Shown here: positions 23,150 to 34,707 of the stretch, one piece after another
Position numbering within the stretch: position 1 is the first letter of the stretch
Layout of the letters: every line of letters starts with the position of its first letter
Assembly (NCBI RefSeq): GCF_029227915.1
Contig: NC_079877.1
Span: 10,219,851 to 10,283,850 of the forward strand
Origin: Hydractinia symbiolongicarpus
Taxonomy: Eukaryota; Cnidaria; Hydrozoa; Anthoathecata; Hydractiniidae
Direction: 5' to 3'
Length of the DNA: 64,000 nt
Position numbers and translations under genes: made by a program
The notes under the pieces: generated by a model
The model's database searches: none
Seen by the model: only the letters and a program-made list of their open reading frames with translations
Told to the model about the DNA's origin: nothing

Positions 23150-23830
23150 ATTACTACTATACTCACTTTTGAGATATTTCTGTTGCCCACATAGACTGGG
23201 TATTGGTGCAGAGCAACCATTTGACTACTCCCTCAACTGATGCAGCCTCTCCATTTTCGCGATACTTATTATAAGATAGGTATTTTGTGGTCAATATGCC
23301 ACTCGCCATAGTTATTCCAAGACATCCCTTCGACAAACTGAGATGCTATATGAGCTCGAATCGTTTTATACATCACAGCCACGGTCCTCTGAACAACCGA
23401 GTTCCTTGTTTCCCTGCAGAGTCTGGCGAGTTCGAAGTCGAACAATGTTCCAGAAATATCCCACAAGGATCACATATGGGACGCATCCTCTTTTCCCTGT
23501 CATTTTCATAAATACTTCCACTGCCACAGGCTTTTGCACTTTGATCTTATCTTATTATGCTCGCAAATACTTCCACCTCCACAAGGTTGGCATCGATATC
23601 TCTATCTGCCATGCTCGAAGATACTTTCACCTTCGCAGGGTTTGCATCTACACCTTCGCTTACCATGCTTACAGATATTTGTGCCTTCACAATCTCCGTA
23701 TTCTGATCTTCGTTTATCATGTGGGCACTTGGTACGTTCTCTTAACGCTTTGGCAGCATTTAAGCACTTGATGCATTGGTTTGCTGATTGTCAGTTACGT
23801 TTATTGACCTTGAAAGTGTCAGTAAAGAAG
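23150..23830 (-). pseudogene. CxxCGG-repeat plus HNH-like protein of giant-virus type, decayed
   Basis: The minus strand shows at least three tandem units of about 18 residues of the pattern I-C-x-H-x-K-R-R-x-x-C-x-x-C-x-G (for example ICKHGKRRCRCKPCEGESI and YRCQPCGGGSICEHNKIRSK), and then, after frame changes, a C-terminal domain containing FVEGMSWNNYGEWHIDHKIP and TNTQSMWATEIS. In large DNA viruses of protists and algae the same order is seen: Cys/His zinc-ribbon-like repeats, then an HNH-like domain with W.n.GEWHIDHi.P and TNtQPMWa.eN. One stop lies between repeat units and further breaks precede the HNH part. The D-H of WHIDH is kept. Function in viruses is unknown. The repeat-plus-HNH combination is the strongest evidence for a viral source of this block. 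Confidence 0.6.
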
Positions 23831-24420
23831 GTTTACATTTTACGCATTTCCTAGTTGCTTCCACCTACGATGGACGCTGGGCAAAACGTCATTCTTTAAG
23901 AACGATTGAAGCTGGAATCCGGCTCTTTTGACGGTCACTTCTCGAGTTGTCTGCCCTGTAGCAAAATTGTCGTGTCATTTTCAGAACATCGTTCATGTCC
24001 ATCTTCGCAGAAGGTCTTGTGATCCCCAGAATCTTCTTCCCTGTTAGGGCGTATGTAAAGGTGAAATCAAGGAGTAACAAGGTCACGTGGGGCATGTCAA
24101 TTATTTCCTTTTCATATTCCGTCACAGTCGTCAGTTATTATAGGTTCATGGACAGACTTTTTTTTTACCAACCTATGGCACAATTTTCCGGTCATGACAC
24201 AATTTACCGTTGCACCACAAGTGTGGTAAAAGCCTGGGCGAGACGTCCGTCTCTGGGTAGGGCATGCTCTCGCCTGTGCATCCCTACCTTTCTGCCAGGA
24301 CTAAGCCTGGTACCACGAGATTTTAGAATACTTCGAAGTTTGTACATACACCTTCGGTATTGCCTTAAGTATTGCACGTGGCTTGTACTACGCATCACCG
24401 CGCACAACTGCGTATTTATA
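23831..24420 (-). pseudogene. Unassigned ORFs at the edge of the virus-like block
   Basis: A minus-strand open frame at 23889-24125 (no ATG at its start; internal PHVTLLLLDFTFTYAL is hydrophobic) and another at 24204-24407 (basic, Arg-rich) have no recognisable motif. They probably continue the same decayed block up to the Tigger remnant. Confidence 0.25.
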
Positions 24421-24752
24421 CGGAAAGTTCTGGCTTATTCAGAAGTGTGTCAATATCTTTAAATGGATGAGGCGAATGAGTTTGATCTATTTTTTACTGC
24501 TTTATACTCATAGAAGTAACTCTCGCTTTCTGCATGTATTAGTGTTCTTATTGACTTTCTACAACTCCAACGACATATTTGCCATATTTTCCTTCCACGA
24601 AACAGGACATGGCTATCAGGGCAATCATCCTAGACCCTATAAATTCCACTCTGGATAACCCTTCAGTTCTGGCCTAATACTATTCCGTCACAAGCCAGTT
24701 TTTCATATCTTTAGTGGAGATTCTTGGTAAAGTCGTAAACCAAAATAATGGT

Positions 24753-25215
24753 TTAGGAATGAAGGAAAACTGCTTTGTTGCGTTGTTCGTAGGTATTTTG
24801 TTTCATGCGTTTTGATTTACCAGCATTTTGGTTTTTGAAAGCATTAAAGATCTTTTCCTTGATTTTCTTCCCCGTCGAGAGTGTGTTGGGAGGTATGTCA
24901 AATAATTTTGCTACATCTTTATTTGATTTCCCATTGTCCAACTCGATCAAATCTTTATACTTTGTTTCCAGCGTTTTCTTATTGGCGTTTTGTCCCTTAG
25001 TCATTTTTAATCAAGAAGCGAAAAAATGTAGAAAGGCAAACGTTTTAAAAAATAACATTCGAAAGACAATTTTTGAAATATAGAAAAACATTCGAATTTA
25101 TCAAAGCCCTATTTACACTCATTACAAACATTCGAATTAGTGAGAGAATCGTGCTGAAGGATCTGAAGAACTGTTCGAATTATAAAAAGTTTCGAATTAG
25201 AGAAATTCGTATTGT
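24753..25215 (-). pseudogene. Tigger/pogo-type transposase N-terminus with element end
   Basis: ATG-started minus-strand frame from 25004. Residues 10-55 (TKYKDLIELDNGKSNKDVAK, then LFDIPPNTLST) match the CENP-B N-terminal helix-turn-helix (psq type) of Tigger transposases: k..li.e...g.s..dlak.f.ip..TLst. The frame is lost after about residue 80 and the catalytic DDE core is not visible. Upstream, 25080-25210 contains four copies of TTCGAATT in the spacing seen at Tigger ends in cnidarian genomes (TTCGAATTAGTGAGAG, TGTTCGAATTATAAAAAG, TTTCGAATTAGAG). The other end was not found. Inactive. Confidence 0.6.
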
Positions 25216-26053
25216 AAAAAGTTTTTTTTTTTTAAAGAGTTTCTTAAGAAAAGTTGACGATGAAATCAAATACAAATCAGAAATTTCAGTACTAGAATTG
25301 CCAAAGAAATGAGGAACTGTCGGTACTTAGAGCCTTTCACTGGTTTATTTTTCAAACAAATAACGTTTAGCAGATTTTTTATTTTCGTGTGAAATGCCAA
25401 CGACATATGATTCCTTTATTTGTGTATGTCAGTTTCAGTGCTGATGCCAACAGAATATACTTTTACTGTAGAACAGGCCTTACACGTTGTCACATGATTT
25501 TCAACTAGTGGAATTTCCAGAAATTCAAGGATTCACGACTGTCAGAGAAATAAAAAACCCTGGAGACGAAGTTGCAAGTTTAAAACTTTATAAGCTCTTT
25601 AAGACTATATGAAAATCTGGCCAGCGGTGATTTATTAACTAGCTATCGAGGAGCGACAAAAGAAATATATCTTTATTGAGAATATAAGAAAATAAATTTT
25701 AATTTTTTTACTAGTCAAAACAATATATATATATATAGGTATGTATATACATGCGAATGAAAAATCCAAGAATGATTTATTTGCCTTGTAAATACTTTTG
25801 CTTGACCTAAAGTTGATCGGCTTGTTCATTGCGCACTAGTGCAAGTGGAAACCGGCATAACAATGCTTTTGAGTTAAAGTTATGAATAGTTAATGACTCT
25901 CCTTCTGGTTTTTCTTAGAATTGTTACAAAATGTTTAGGGAATCTTTCTAAGATGGAGATCTTTAAAGATAAATTTTAAACGTTGCGTGAACGTTTGTGT
26001 GAATGAAGGTTTAAAAATAAAAAAAATAAACAGTATAAACTAGACGTACAAAT
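25216..26053. other. Intergenic stretch, upstream region of the TNF-family gene
   Basis: AT-rich with a (TA)n tract at about 25722-25736. Should contain the promoter of the TNF gene; no clear core promoter element was identified. Confidence 0.4.
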
Positions 26054-28388
26054 ATGTCTTCCGTGGTTTTTAAAGAAGAAGCAAATACTTCATACATTAA
26101 GAGGCTATGTCTTCCTCTGGTTTTTTCGTTTCTGTTCATCTGTTTACTATCTTTCGTTGGTTATATGTACATGAGTTCAGAGAAGAAATTGGAAGAGGGG
26201 CTTGAAACATTGCAGACCAAAGAAGATCACTTAAATGAATTGTTATCACAAGTATCGGATTCCGATCCAACCGATCAGAAAAAATTCCGCCTTTACGCCG
26301 AGCTGTTGTCGAACTACACGAAAATATTTCAACAGTTCAAAAAAGAAACAAGGAACCAAACTGTTGTTGCAAAGACTCTTGGGAAGGTATAACATCTCTA
26401 TGTCAACAATGTCGTGTGATGGACATACAGAATAGCAAATACGACATATATTTATCTACTTTGTTTTAGCGGGTGATTGAATTTTGAGGACGGGCGAACC
26501 AGTAGACTTTCTTTACATGCTGGCAACTAGCATTCTTCAATATTATCGGTTAAAAAAGCTGCACATTTAACATGCTGCCAGTTTTGCCATCATGGGCTCA
26601 AAAGCTAGACCATCCAAACTTTCTCCTGATAAATTTAAAGTGGTTTTTAACTTAAACTCCAAGTCTATACTTTATCTAAACTTTTAGAATACGCTAACAG
26701 TCCATAAAATGTGGCAATGAACCTTTTTTGAATAAAAAATAATAAATATAAATAATCTCTCTAATGAATAATATATTCTTCCATTTTATAAGGCATATTC
26801 CAGTTTTTCTCGATCACTGAATTAGCTAAGGCTCATTTGAGAACAAAACAACAGAAGAGTACCAAGTATAGGCCAAAATAAAAGTGCATTGGTTTCGTTC
26901 CGTTTCTTCGTAAAGTTCTTTCTCGAGATTGCTTTCAAACAGTTTGCTAATTCAAAAAGACGATAAACTGGAAAAAGCAATATATATTTATTTATATATA
27001 CTAAAGTTGACAAAAAAGATTAACGCACGACAGATCAGAATTGCTCTTCTTATATTTCTTACATCAATATTTGGCGCCATTTTAATGAGACTATTTCCTT
27101 TTGAACAGAGGGTCTCTATAAACAGATCCCATGTTCAAAAATGGCGGGAAATTCCATGTAATTGAAATTTTTTTACCTAAATTTTTTTTATTATTCTGAT
27201 CATTTTCCAAGTATATTCTTCATTGTCAAGTGTACGTTAACGTTACTTCATCTAGTGTATTTTTTAACTTGATGACGTCGTTTCTGTTTTAGGACAAAAA
27301 AACACTTACAAGAGATGTGACCATTATTAAATTAATTCTTTCACGTAGCTAACACCTGTCCATTACATAACAGCTGCTAAAGTAGTTTATTATTCTAAAA
27401 AGACTAGTGCTTAGCCTGTACATTTCAACTGTCACAGTGATAAAACTATGACGTATTTGTTGTTTTTAGCTTAGAAATTTTGTGTGTGGTTTAGCATAAT
27501 TGGCTTTAGTCGACAGACAGATTGCGGCCTTATTAAAGAAAATTTTGAAGTTAAGTACATTAATCGTAGTCAGAATGTGGTCTATAATTGCATCTCAAAA
27601 TCCATTTATTTTCTATCACGATTTAGCAGAATTTCAAAAATTTCATTAAAGTGATGTGAATAAAACTAAACGTTTGGAGAATTGAGATATTATGTTGGAC
27701 TGTATGTTTGAAATTTTGTTTTAGAAGCCATTTGCAGCTGTCCAGATGGTCGGTAGAAATTACCAAAAGCAGCAATCACAGGAAGGTATAACATTGGTAA
27801 ATTTAACCCTATTCAGTCCGGGCTATTTCGGGGCTCTAAGAAGCCGGGGGACTATCTAAGCCCCCCGCTCCCCTCCCAGGCCCGAATAGGGTTAAGAATA
27901 ACTTTTTTTTAAAAAAAACTCACCCTTCACGATTATTTTCTTATATTAGATACTGCTATCTATAATTGGAAGACGACGTTACAAACTGGTAATATATCAA
28001 GTTTTCAAGATTCTTACATTATCATAAAAACTCCTGGTTACTACTATGTCTACGCACAGGTAAGGCAAAACATAATTCTAAATATAAAATACTGATTATC
28101 TACGCTATTACAGAATGTTTCAAATACTTTTAGATGTTCTTTTCCGGAAATAAGCACTTCCGCAAAGACGTTCTGCATTTTTATGTCAGAAAAAATCGTC
28201 AGTCGAGAATAATAGTTGCAACCGTCCCTCGCAGTGCATGTCAAACGTACTGTACCAAATACATTGCGCGTATCGTCAAACTGACGAAAGATGATGACCT
28301 TTCAATAGCTACTGCAGATAGCGGCATCAATTTTAGCATGTCTCCCGATAAAGCTCAATTCGGAGCATACTTATTGATGAAAGGGTAA
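26054..28388 (+). CDS. TNF superfamily ligand (type II membrane protein)
   Basis: Four exons in one frame: 26054-26386, 27725-27785, 27950-28059, 28134-28388 (TAA 28386-28388), about 252 residues. Exon 1 starts at an ATG and codes a short cytosolic N-terminus, one membrane segment (about residues 20-41, LPLVFSFLFICLLSFVGYMY) and a helical stalk with coiled-coil character and a possible N-glycosylation site. Exons 2-4 form the TNF homology domain: AAVQMVGRNYQ (A strand), IYNWKTTLQTGNIS, then GYYYVYAQMFFSG, the signature G-Y-Y-x-V-Y-A-Q-x-x-F of the family, and a final QFGAYLLMKG in place of tFFGAFLL. A Cys pair (ACQTYC) sits in the E-F loop region, as in many ligands. It should be a membrane-bound or shed trimer that signals through TNF receptors in innate immunity, cell death or patterning; the branch (EDA-like or other) cannot be told. 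A poly-A signal candidate AATAAA is near 28563. Confidence 0.88.
27805..27893. mobile_element. Short TIR element in intron 2 of the TNF gene
   Basis: TTAACCCTATTC at 27807 faces GAATAGGGTTAA ending near 27893, a perfect 12-bp inverted repeat enclosing a G+C-rich core (CCGGGGGACTATC, CCCCCCGCTCCCCT). About 88 bp, non-coding, MITE-like. Confidence 0.55.
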
Positions 28389-29768
28389 AATGTTCATCGA
28401 AACAATAATTTCATGCAGCAGGCTAGCTCGGTCTTGTTTTCTAAACGATACCAAATTTATACAATCACCCCACCAATAGATATTAAACAGCTGTTAAAGC
28501 TATTAAACCATTGCTGAAGAATTAGCCTGCGCGCTGAATATTAAACGATAGATTAGATAGTATAAATAAAATAACTACCACATAATTTTGCGCATGATTT
28601 TGTCTAAACTGTTAAAGTGGGCGGGATGCAAAAGAAGCAATCGTTTATATCAAAATCAGTGTTTTCACGTACAAGTAGAGGGAAGTAGTAGTAGCTATTA
28701 GATAACAATAAGGTAGAATGAAATATTTTAGACACACAAGTTTTAGCATGTATTTGTGGTACGAGAAAATGTTTGTAACAAGACAACAATTTTTAAAAAA
28801 AAGATTTTTATTGTACTTCTTCACTTGTCACATTCAATCAGAAATACTTCCTTCCATAACCATTCCAGACCCTATCATTCGCATTACCAAAAGAAAAAGC
28901 TGCGAAGTAAACTGTTCAAATATGTCGGATCACATATCATTTAAAGTCAATGTTCCTAAATTGAATGCTTCCGTTTTTTTACGTGCATGATGAGAAAGCT
29001 AATGTTTTGAAATTGTGTGGAAAACAGCAGAGTGGACCTTGTACCGAGAGACGGTGCTACTATGCAGCGAAATCATGATTTATTACTTTTACCATAAATC
29101 CATTTCAAAGCTATCACCCTAGGTAACCTTATTGTATGGTTAAGCCTAACTAATGAGGGGGGGGGGGGGGGGGGTTTGTAGTTGTCCTTAAATTTGTAGT
29201 TAGGGCGGGTGTTGTATATTGAAGTAGTTGGATTTTCATTTTGAGGTCAGGAAGAAGTTTGCAAAAACTGGCGTCAGAGATAGCTTTTATTTTTTCCAAT
29301 GAAACATTTTTATCCGACCATCGTGTTAAGTAGCCATGCTTAATATCTTTCATTTCCCAATTTTATTATTTTTATAAATTATTTTGAATCTTTATAACTA
29401 TGGGAGTTGATAGTTTGTCAATAAATTTTGATAAAATTTTGTCCACGTGACAAATGGTTTGGAGTTACGAAATAAATCATCGTGCCATGGCAGGAATAAG
29501 AAACTAATTGAGATACAAATCCAAAATACGTAAACCATTTGCTGACGTACAATCTTTATAATCAAAGAGTAAAATTACGCTTAGTATATTTAAAACCTGG
29601 ACCTAGACGTTTACAAAAAATTCTTATCTTTGTCAATACTACAGAAACGAGAACAAATTTATTTTTATCTCAATACTTATTAAAGCAAGGAAATTGGCAA
29701 TGTGAAGTAACACGTACTCAACAACTTGTGGTTCAAGTAGTCCGGACAACACTGTAAATAAACGTATA
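28389..29768. other. Intergenic stretch, no supported gene
   Basis: AT-rich, with an uninterrupted poly-G tract of about 18 at 29157-29174. Open frames at 28718-28990 and 29539-29757 lack motifs and are not called. Confidence 0.4.
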
Positions 29769-30200
29769 TACAGTATACTCTCGTGAAGTGGGAAACTTAA
29801 GGGACGGAGGAAAAATGTGCTACTTAGCGGGCGTCCTAAAGCGAATTTACTTAAAAGTATGATTTTCATCAGTAGCTCAATATTTCCCAGTTATTGACAG
29901 ATTTCTCGAGAGACTTAGAGAGATCTTAGAGGGATTCGTAGCTAAATTCACAATTACAGTATGGTGCTAAGTAATTGTGTTTAATTTTTCTCTTTCTATA
30001 TCTCAGCTGCGACATGACTGCACTTTCACGAAAAGAATTCAGGAAAAGTTTGTTTTGTTTACAAAGTTTTTCTCCCGAATCATTGCAATGTCTTTACTCT
30101 CAGAAAAATATAAAATCATTTCATTGAATGTCCCAACTTAAGGAAAGTTTTTGCTCCAAGGGACGGACAAAAAATGTACTACTTAAAAGTTTTTATTTAG
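29769..30200. mobile_element. Possible Tigger/mariner-type MITE
   Basis: CAGTATACTCTCGTGAAGTG opens a segment with GGGACGGAGGAAAAATG near 29800 that recurs as GGGACGGACAAAAAATG near 30160, each followed by a CTACTT stretch. CAGTATACTCTCG resembles known Tigger-like termini. Non-coding. The right end is uncertain. Confidence 0.35.
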
Positions 30201-31265
30201 ATGTTTACATTAAAATAAAGTCGATGATTCGAATATAATGACTTCGAAAAAGTTCAATAAGCCAAGTAAATCAACATTTCATCTGTTTTCAAAAAGAGTT
30301 TAGGTTTAGCTAGCTTTAGTAGATGGAACCAGGGCTAACTACACAACTTTTAATACGGGACAAGTCAGCACTAAAAGGTGATCAAGCTAGCCAGCATACT
30401 TTTCCAGCTTTTACGCAGCTAACTAGCTAACAATGTAGTATAATTCCTACCTGATAAAAAATAAATGCATTAACCAAAAAATTATTAAGTTCTGTTAGCT
30501 AGCTACTATAAACTAGCACGGAATTTTCTGGCCGTACAAAGAATACACCTTATTCGCGAGTGTGTCGTGAGAATCAGCTTATTGTGTTCAGATTGATGAT
30601 TGGATTTGTTAACAATAAAACGAGTCATTCTCTTTCGCTTTTCAGAGAAGGGAAATTTCCCTTAATTAATTGTCTGGATATCAATAACTTAGCAGCGGTC
30701 TGTCTCTCTGCTTTCTCCATCTCCTCTCTATTGTCCATCAAGCAATTTTGAAGATTTCTCACCGCGTGGCGTTAGCGTGAAACAAAAATTAGTTTTATTT
30801 ATCTAAATTAGGGGTGTTTGAATTATACTTAGAAAATCAAACATACGTCAATCGAAAAAAACAAGATCGTATAACGAGTGATGTTTTAGTGTTTTTTTAA
30901 ATAATTATTGTTTAAATGTATTTTGCCGATTTCTTGGGCATGCGTCTTCATTTTTTTTTATACATTCTCATACATAAACTGAGAAACATTTTCCACCATA
31001 TTCAATATTTTCTACCACCGTTTACACTGCTAAATTTCCAACCTCCTCAACCACCGTTAATCAACTCAAATCCTCCGTCCCCTGCCTAAATTTTGTACGA
31101 TCAAGATTCGTCATCTTTTTTATCCATGGTACAGCGATTAGAATACACATTACGAATGTTTTTTCGACCGCGTGAATGGTGGGTGTGAAAATGAATTTAT
31201 TTCTTGACAGTAATTTAACTGAAAATGACAAAGAGGTAAAGGGCGTTGTGCGAATTAAGAGTTTA
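30201..31265. other. Intergenic stretch, no supported gene
   Basis: Repeated GCTAGCTA-like words near 30310 and 30500 are of the kind scattered through the Helitron-like elements; otherwise nothing recognised. Confidence 0.35.
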
Positions 31266-31407
31266 CTAGTCGTTAGCCCGTGGAAAAATCCATGGGTTCG
31301 CCCGTCCTTTTTATACCGCATTGCGCGCGTCTTGCTACCTGCGCAACTAAGCTACCATTTTGCGTGACAGAAAGACGGACAGACGTATACGGGTATTATA
31401 ATATGGA
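31266..31407 (-). mobile_element. Short Helitron-like element S2 (142 bp, intact ends)
   Basis: On the minus strand it runs from TCCATATTATAATACCCG (after A) to a hairpin (CCATGGATTTTTCCACGG) and GCTAACGACTAG (before T). Both borders fit A|TC..CTAG|T. The middle has GTATACGTCTGTCCG and GCAAGTAG-like blocks shared with 14078-14222. Confidence 0.65.
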
Positions 31408-33903
31408 TGTGATTAAACCGTCGTTGTCGGGATATAAATTTGTCTGGATCTGTTGTGATGACAATCCAATGCTCTCCTCCGTGACTTTAGTACATGTGAT
31501 GTTTGAGACAGATAAATGGATAGTTCTTTTTTTTAATGTTATTGCGATATGAACCTCAACTTACTTTGGATATAGGACTGTGATCACCGCACGATAAAAT
31601 GCTTAAGATTCTTATCTTTTTGTTCTCTTTACGGGAGATATGAGCTACTAAAGGATGATTATGTGAACGGATCTCCTGTCGAGTTGAGAAAAAAATAAAC
31701 ACGGTTGTATAGTTTTATAAAGAAAAAAAATTTTGTAAAAAAATATAATTTATTTAAATTAAACTCTGCCTTACGCTTGGTAATCTAATTATTGCATGAA
31801 GGGGAGAGGGAGAGACAACACCAAATTCCGAATCGTTTCAATTTATAGTCCTCCCACATGTCTCTTATTAAAAAAATCGTAAATCCACCTACCCCTTTTT
31901 ATTACTCCTCTTTATCAATGTAAAAGTATTTAGAAAACAAATAACCCTCCCCAAATAGTGCTACAGATCTCGGAATAACATCCATCTACCTCAATTTATT
32001 AGCATCCCAACTATCATCGATTTAAAGAAAGGACTTCTTTGATATAATATCTACTTAATTGTCAAAAACTCTTTCCTTTTATCATTTTATAGCCTCATCA
32101 AAATAGCACGGCCTAAAAACAAGTACTTTCCATAAATCACAAAAACAAATCTATTGAAAGAAATTGATGTGCTTATGCATGTAAATATGTGTAAACAAAA
32201 CAGACTGGAGTCTGGTAATGCAGTTATGAAAAAGATTCTAATAGCTATATTATTTGTACGGTTTCTTTGAATTTACAAAGGCGTCTTAAGTTGTTGTTTT
32301 AGACATTATGTGGTTTATAGAATAAACACATGTTAACAGACATGTTTTTGTTACAATCATGTGCCAACGCTTGTGTTACACGAAGACAACGTTTTACTTT
32401 TACTCATTTTATGTATATGAAACCAGTCAAGATAAATGATCGTGTTACATACTATACCCGAAGACTAACAAAATAACATTATCACATTTGAGAATCAAAT
32501 TATTTACATTGTACGGCAGTTTGATCTAAATGAATTGACGTAGGATCATTATTCTGTGCACCCTAAACAGACACCCTGGTGGGCACAATCCACCCAGACA
32601 TCTTTAACCCAATTTTATCTATTCCTCAATTTTTAAAGTTGTTGTTGTTCAGTATGAAAGCAAAAGCCTGCATTTTTGAGTCGTGGACGGGATGCAGGAG
32701 ATGTTGGGGGAGTTATGGAAAGTTCAGCACTGTTTAAGTAACTGAATAAAGTTTATTTTTAGTTTAGTTTAAAATCAGGTATAGGTAGCTAGCTAAAAGT
32801 ATTGCCTTTTTGTTTATATTTTTCCAGCGCCTTTGCTGAGAATATAACGGTCACATGAATAAGACAAATATTTTCTCGTGAGATAATTGAGTTCAATCCA
32901 TATCAGATGAAATTTGCTTCCAGAGAAAAAGAACAATGTTGGAAAAAGACATCTTCACTATTCAACAACATCGATAACCGTAGAGTAGATGGAAATATCA
33001 CATTGACAAGCGTTTGCCAAATTATTTGAAAGAATATGACAAGAAAATTGTTGACAAATATAGTAACAGTCAGCACTTCATTGAAAGAGCGGAATTTTAG
33101 TCAACGACCATTGGGTTAGCGCCCCACTGTTGTGCCGACTAAGCTATCGTTCCGATTCTAAGACGAGTTTGCAATGCCTGATCTCTCACTACAGTTGGTG
33201 GTTGGAGCCTACGAGGACAAGCCTTTTATTCCACCAGTCACGCCCCCCTACCAAGCCACGTGTTTCGATACGTTAAAGTAACTTCCATCTGTCACAAATC
33301 GAGAAATCGAAATAACCTTCTTTTACTTGGACCAGAGTAATTAAAAACCGCTTGTGAAATGATTCTTGCAAATTTCATAAAAATCCCATATTTTCTTGAG
33401 AGCGTTATTTTTTCAATTTCAACATGGCGTGACGCAGCAGAGAGCAACGTAAAATACGCGTACGATTGTTGACAAGTATGAGATTTTAAAATAAATCGAG
33501 AAAGACGAAAGCTTTCCAATGCATTTTATTTTTTTTGCCAAGAATCTTTAATAAAAACTTAATAAGTCGTACTTTTTAAAAAATTCCCAGCTATCAAGAC
33601 TTCGGATAGTTCAAAAGTCTAACTTTTCGAGTTTGTTCGCAGACAGACAACGAGTAACGACATGACAATTATTTTGTCATATTAGCTGCAAGTTCGCGGA
33701 AAAATCCAATCCATTTTCCCCGTACCCACTCCCGACTACAAAAAAACGACCATTATATCATATAGAATGGGAAATATCCTGAAGGTATATATTTTCCGCG
33801 TCAACATTTCCTGCATTATGACCTAAAGTAGTTGAATGGCTATCCGAAATGAATCTATTAACTGCCATTTTAAACAGCAAAAATAAGCCTATTTATATAG
33901 ATA
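31408..33903. other. Intergenic stretch, no supported gene
   Basis: About 2.5 kb of AT-rich DNA without convincing exons on either strand. The minus strand near 33110-33170 has TAGCTTAGTCGG, an A-box-like word, but no B-box at the expected distance. Confidence 0.4.
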
Positions 33904-34090
33904 TTAGTCGTTAGCTCGTGCAAGTATCCACGTGTTTGTGTCTAACAATGTCCTACATATTTCCTACATCGATATTTTTAGCATTCTTGTCCTCATGTTA
34001 GCACGGAGTAATAAAATTACTTTGCATGGTGTCCGGAGTATAGTAGCGGTGCAACCATTTTGCGCAGAGAGAGAGACAAGGCTATTAAGA
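33904..34090 (-). mobile_element. Short Helitron-like element S3 (187 bp)
   Basis: Minus strand: starts TCTTAATAGCC after A, ends with CACGTGGATACTTGCACGAG and GCTAACGACTAA before T. CTAA fits the CTRR rule. The interior is more diverged than in S1 and S2. Confidence 0.5.
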
Positions 34091-34707
34091 TACAGGTTAG
34101 TTTTTAACCCGCATGTGTTTTAAATTCCACGAAGTTCCGCCAAATCTCAACAAAATGATAAAAATATGTTGTATTTTCTATTTGGTGTGGCGAAGTACAA
34201 CTTTTTTCTTGCGCGCACACACACACAAACAGAATTTGGGGTGGTGTACTTACCATATCACAAGAAGTCAAAATTTGCTGAAATATTCCGAAGCTTTCCT
34301 TCGTCATGTAACTCTGTTATACACTCGCATTCTGATTAATCAACTTTTGCTTACTTTTATAGGCCTTACGTTTTAAGGGTGGGCTTTCCCTTAGTGAATC
34401 GTCAGATTTAAAACGACATCTCAATTTCATATAGTCAATTTATATTTCCTTATATTAACATTTTATCATTCAAGCAATATATATGTAAAAAACACATAAT
34501 ATGTAAAGAAAACAACAAAATTAAAATAAGCATAATTTTTACAGATTTTACAATACACTTACTTTGTTATTCCTTGTTTTCAACAAAAAAACCATCAGCT
34601 CATTACTCGTATATGTGAAAAAAATATTCTCTATGCCTGCTTCTCAAAAAATCACAACAAAAAACAAGAAACGTCAGCTCATTATTCATATGGGCAATCG
34701 TCGTTTA

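Larger units (their letters stand above)
19900..24420. mobile_element. Candidate endogenous large-DNA-virus fragment (decayed)
   Basis: About 4.5 kb of DNA that is visibly less AT-rich than its surroundings (a few lines counted by eye give roughly 43-48% G+C) and packed with interrupted coding frames on both strands. At least two belong to families typical of nucleocytoplasmic large DNA viruses: a BRO-like regulator (21420-22006, +) and a CxxCGG-repeat/HNH protein (23150-23830, -). Other pieces are a membrane protein and small unassigned ORFs. No introns, no animal gene, no transposon ends were seen inside. Stops and frameshifts show that it is old and inactive. Acquisition from a virus is inference; an origin from a virus-like mobile element such as a Polinton is the main alternative. 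Confidence 0.5.

Noticed and set aside
23343-24462. Several plus-strand frames of 100-155 codons
   Set aside because: They are shadows of the minus-strand Cys-repeat/HNH remnant and neighbouring minus-strand pieces; only the minus strand shows family motifs.
33110-33175. A-box-like word (TAGCTTAGTCGG) on the minus strand, possible tRNA or SINE
   Set aside because: No B-box at a suitable distance and no acceptor-stem pairing.
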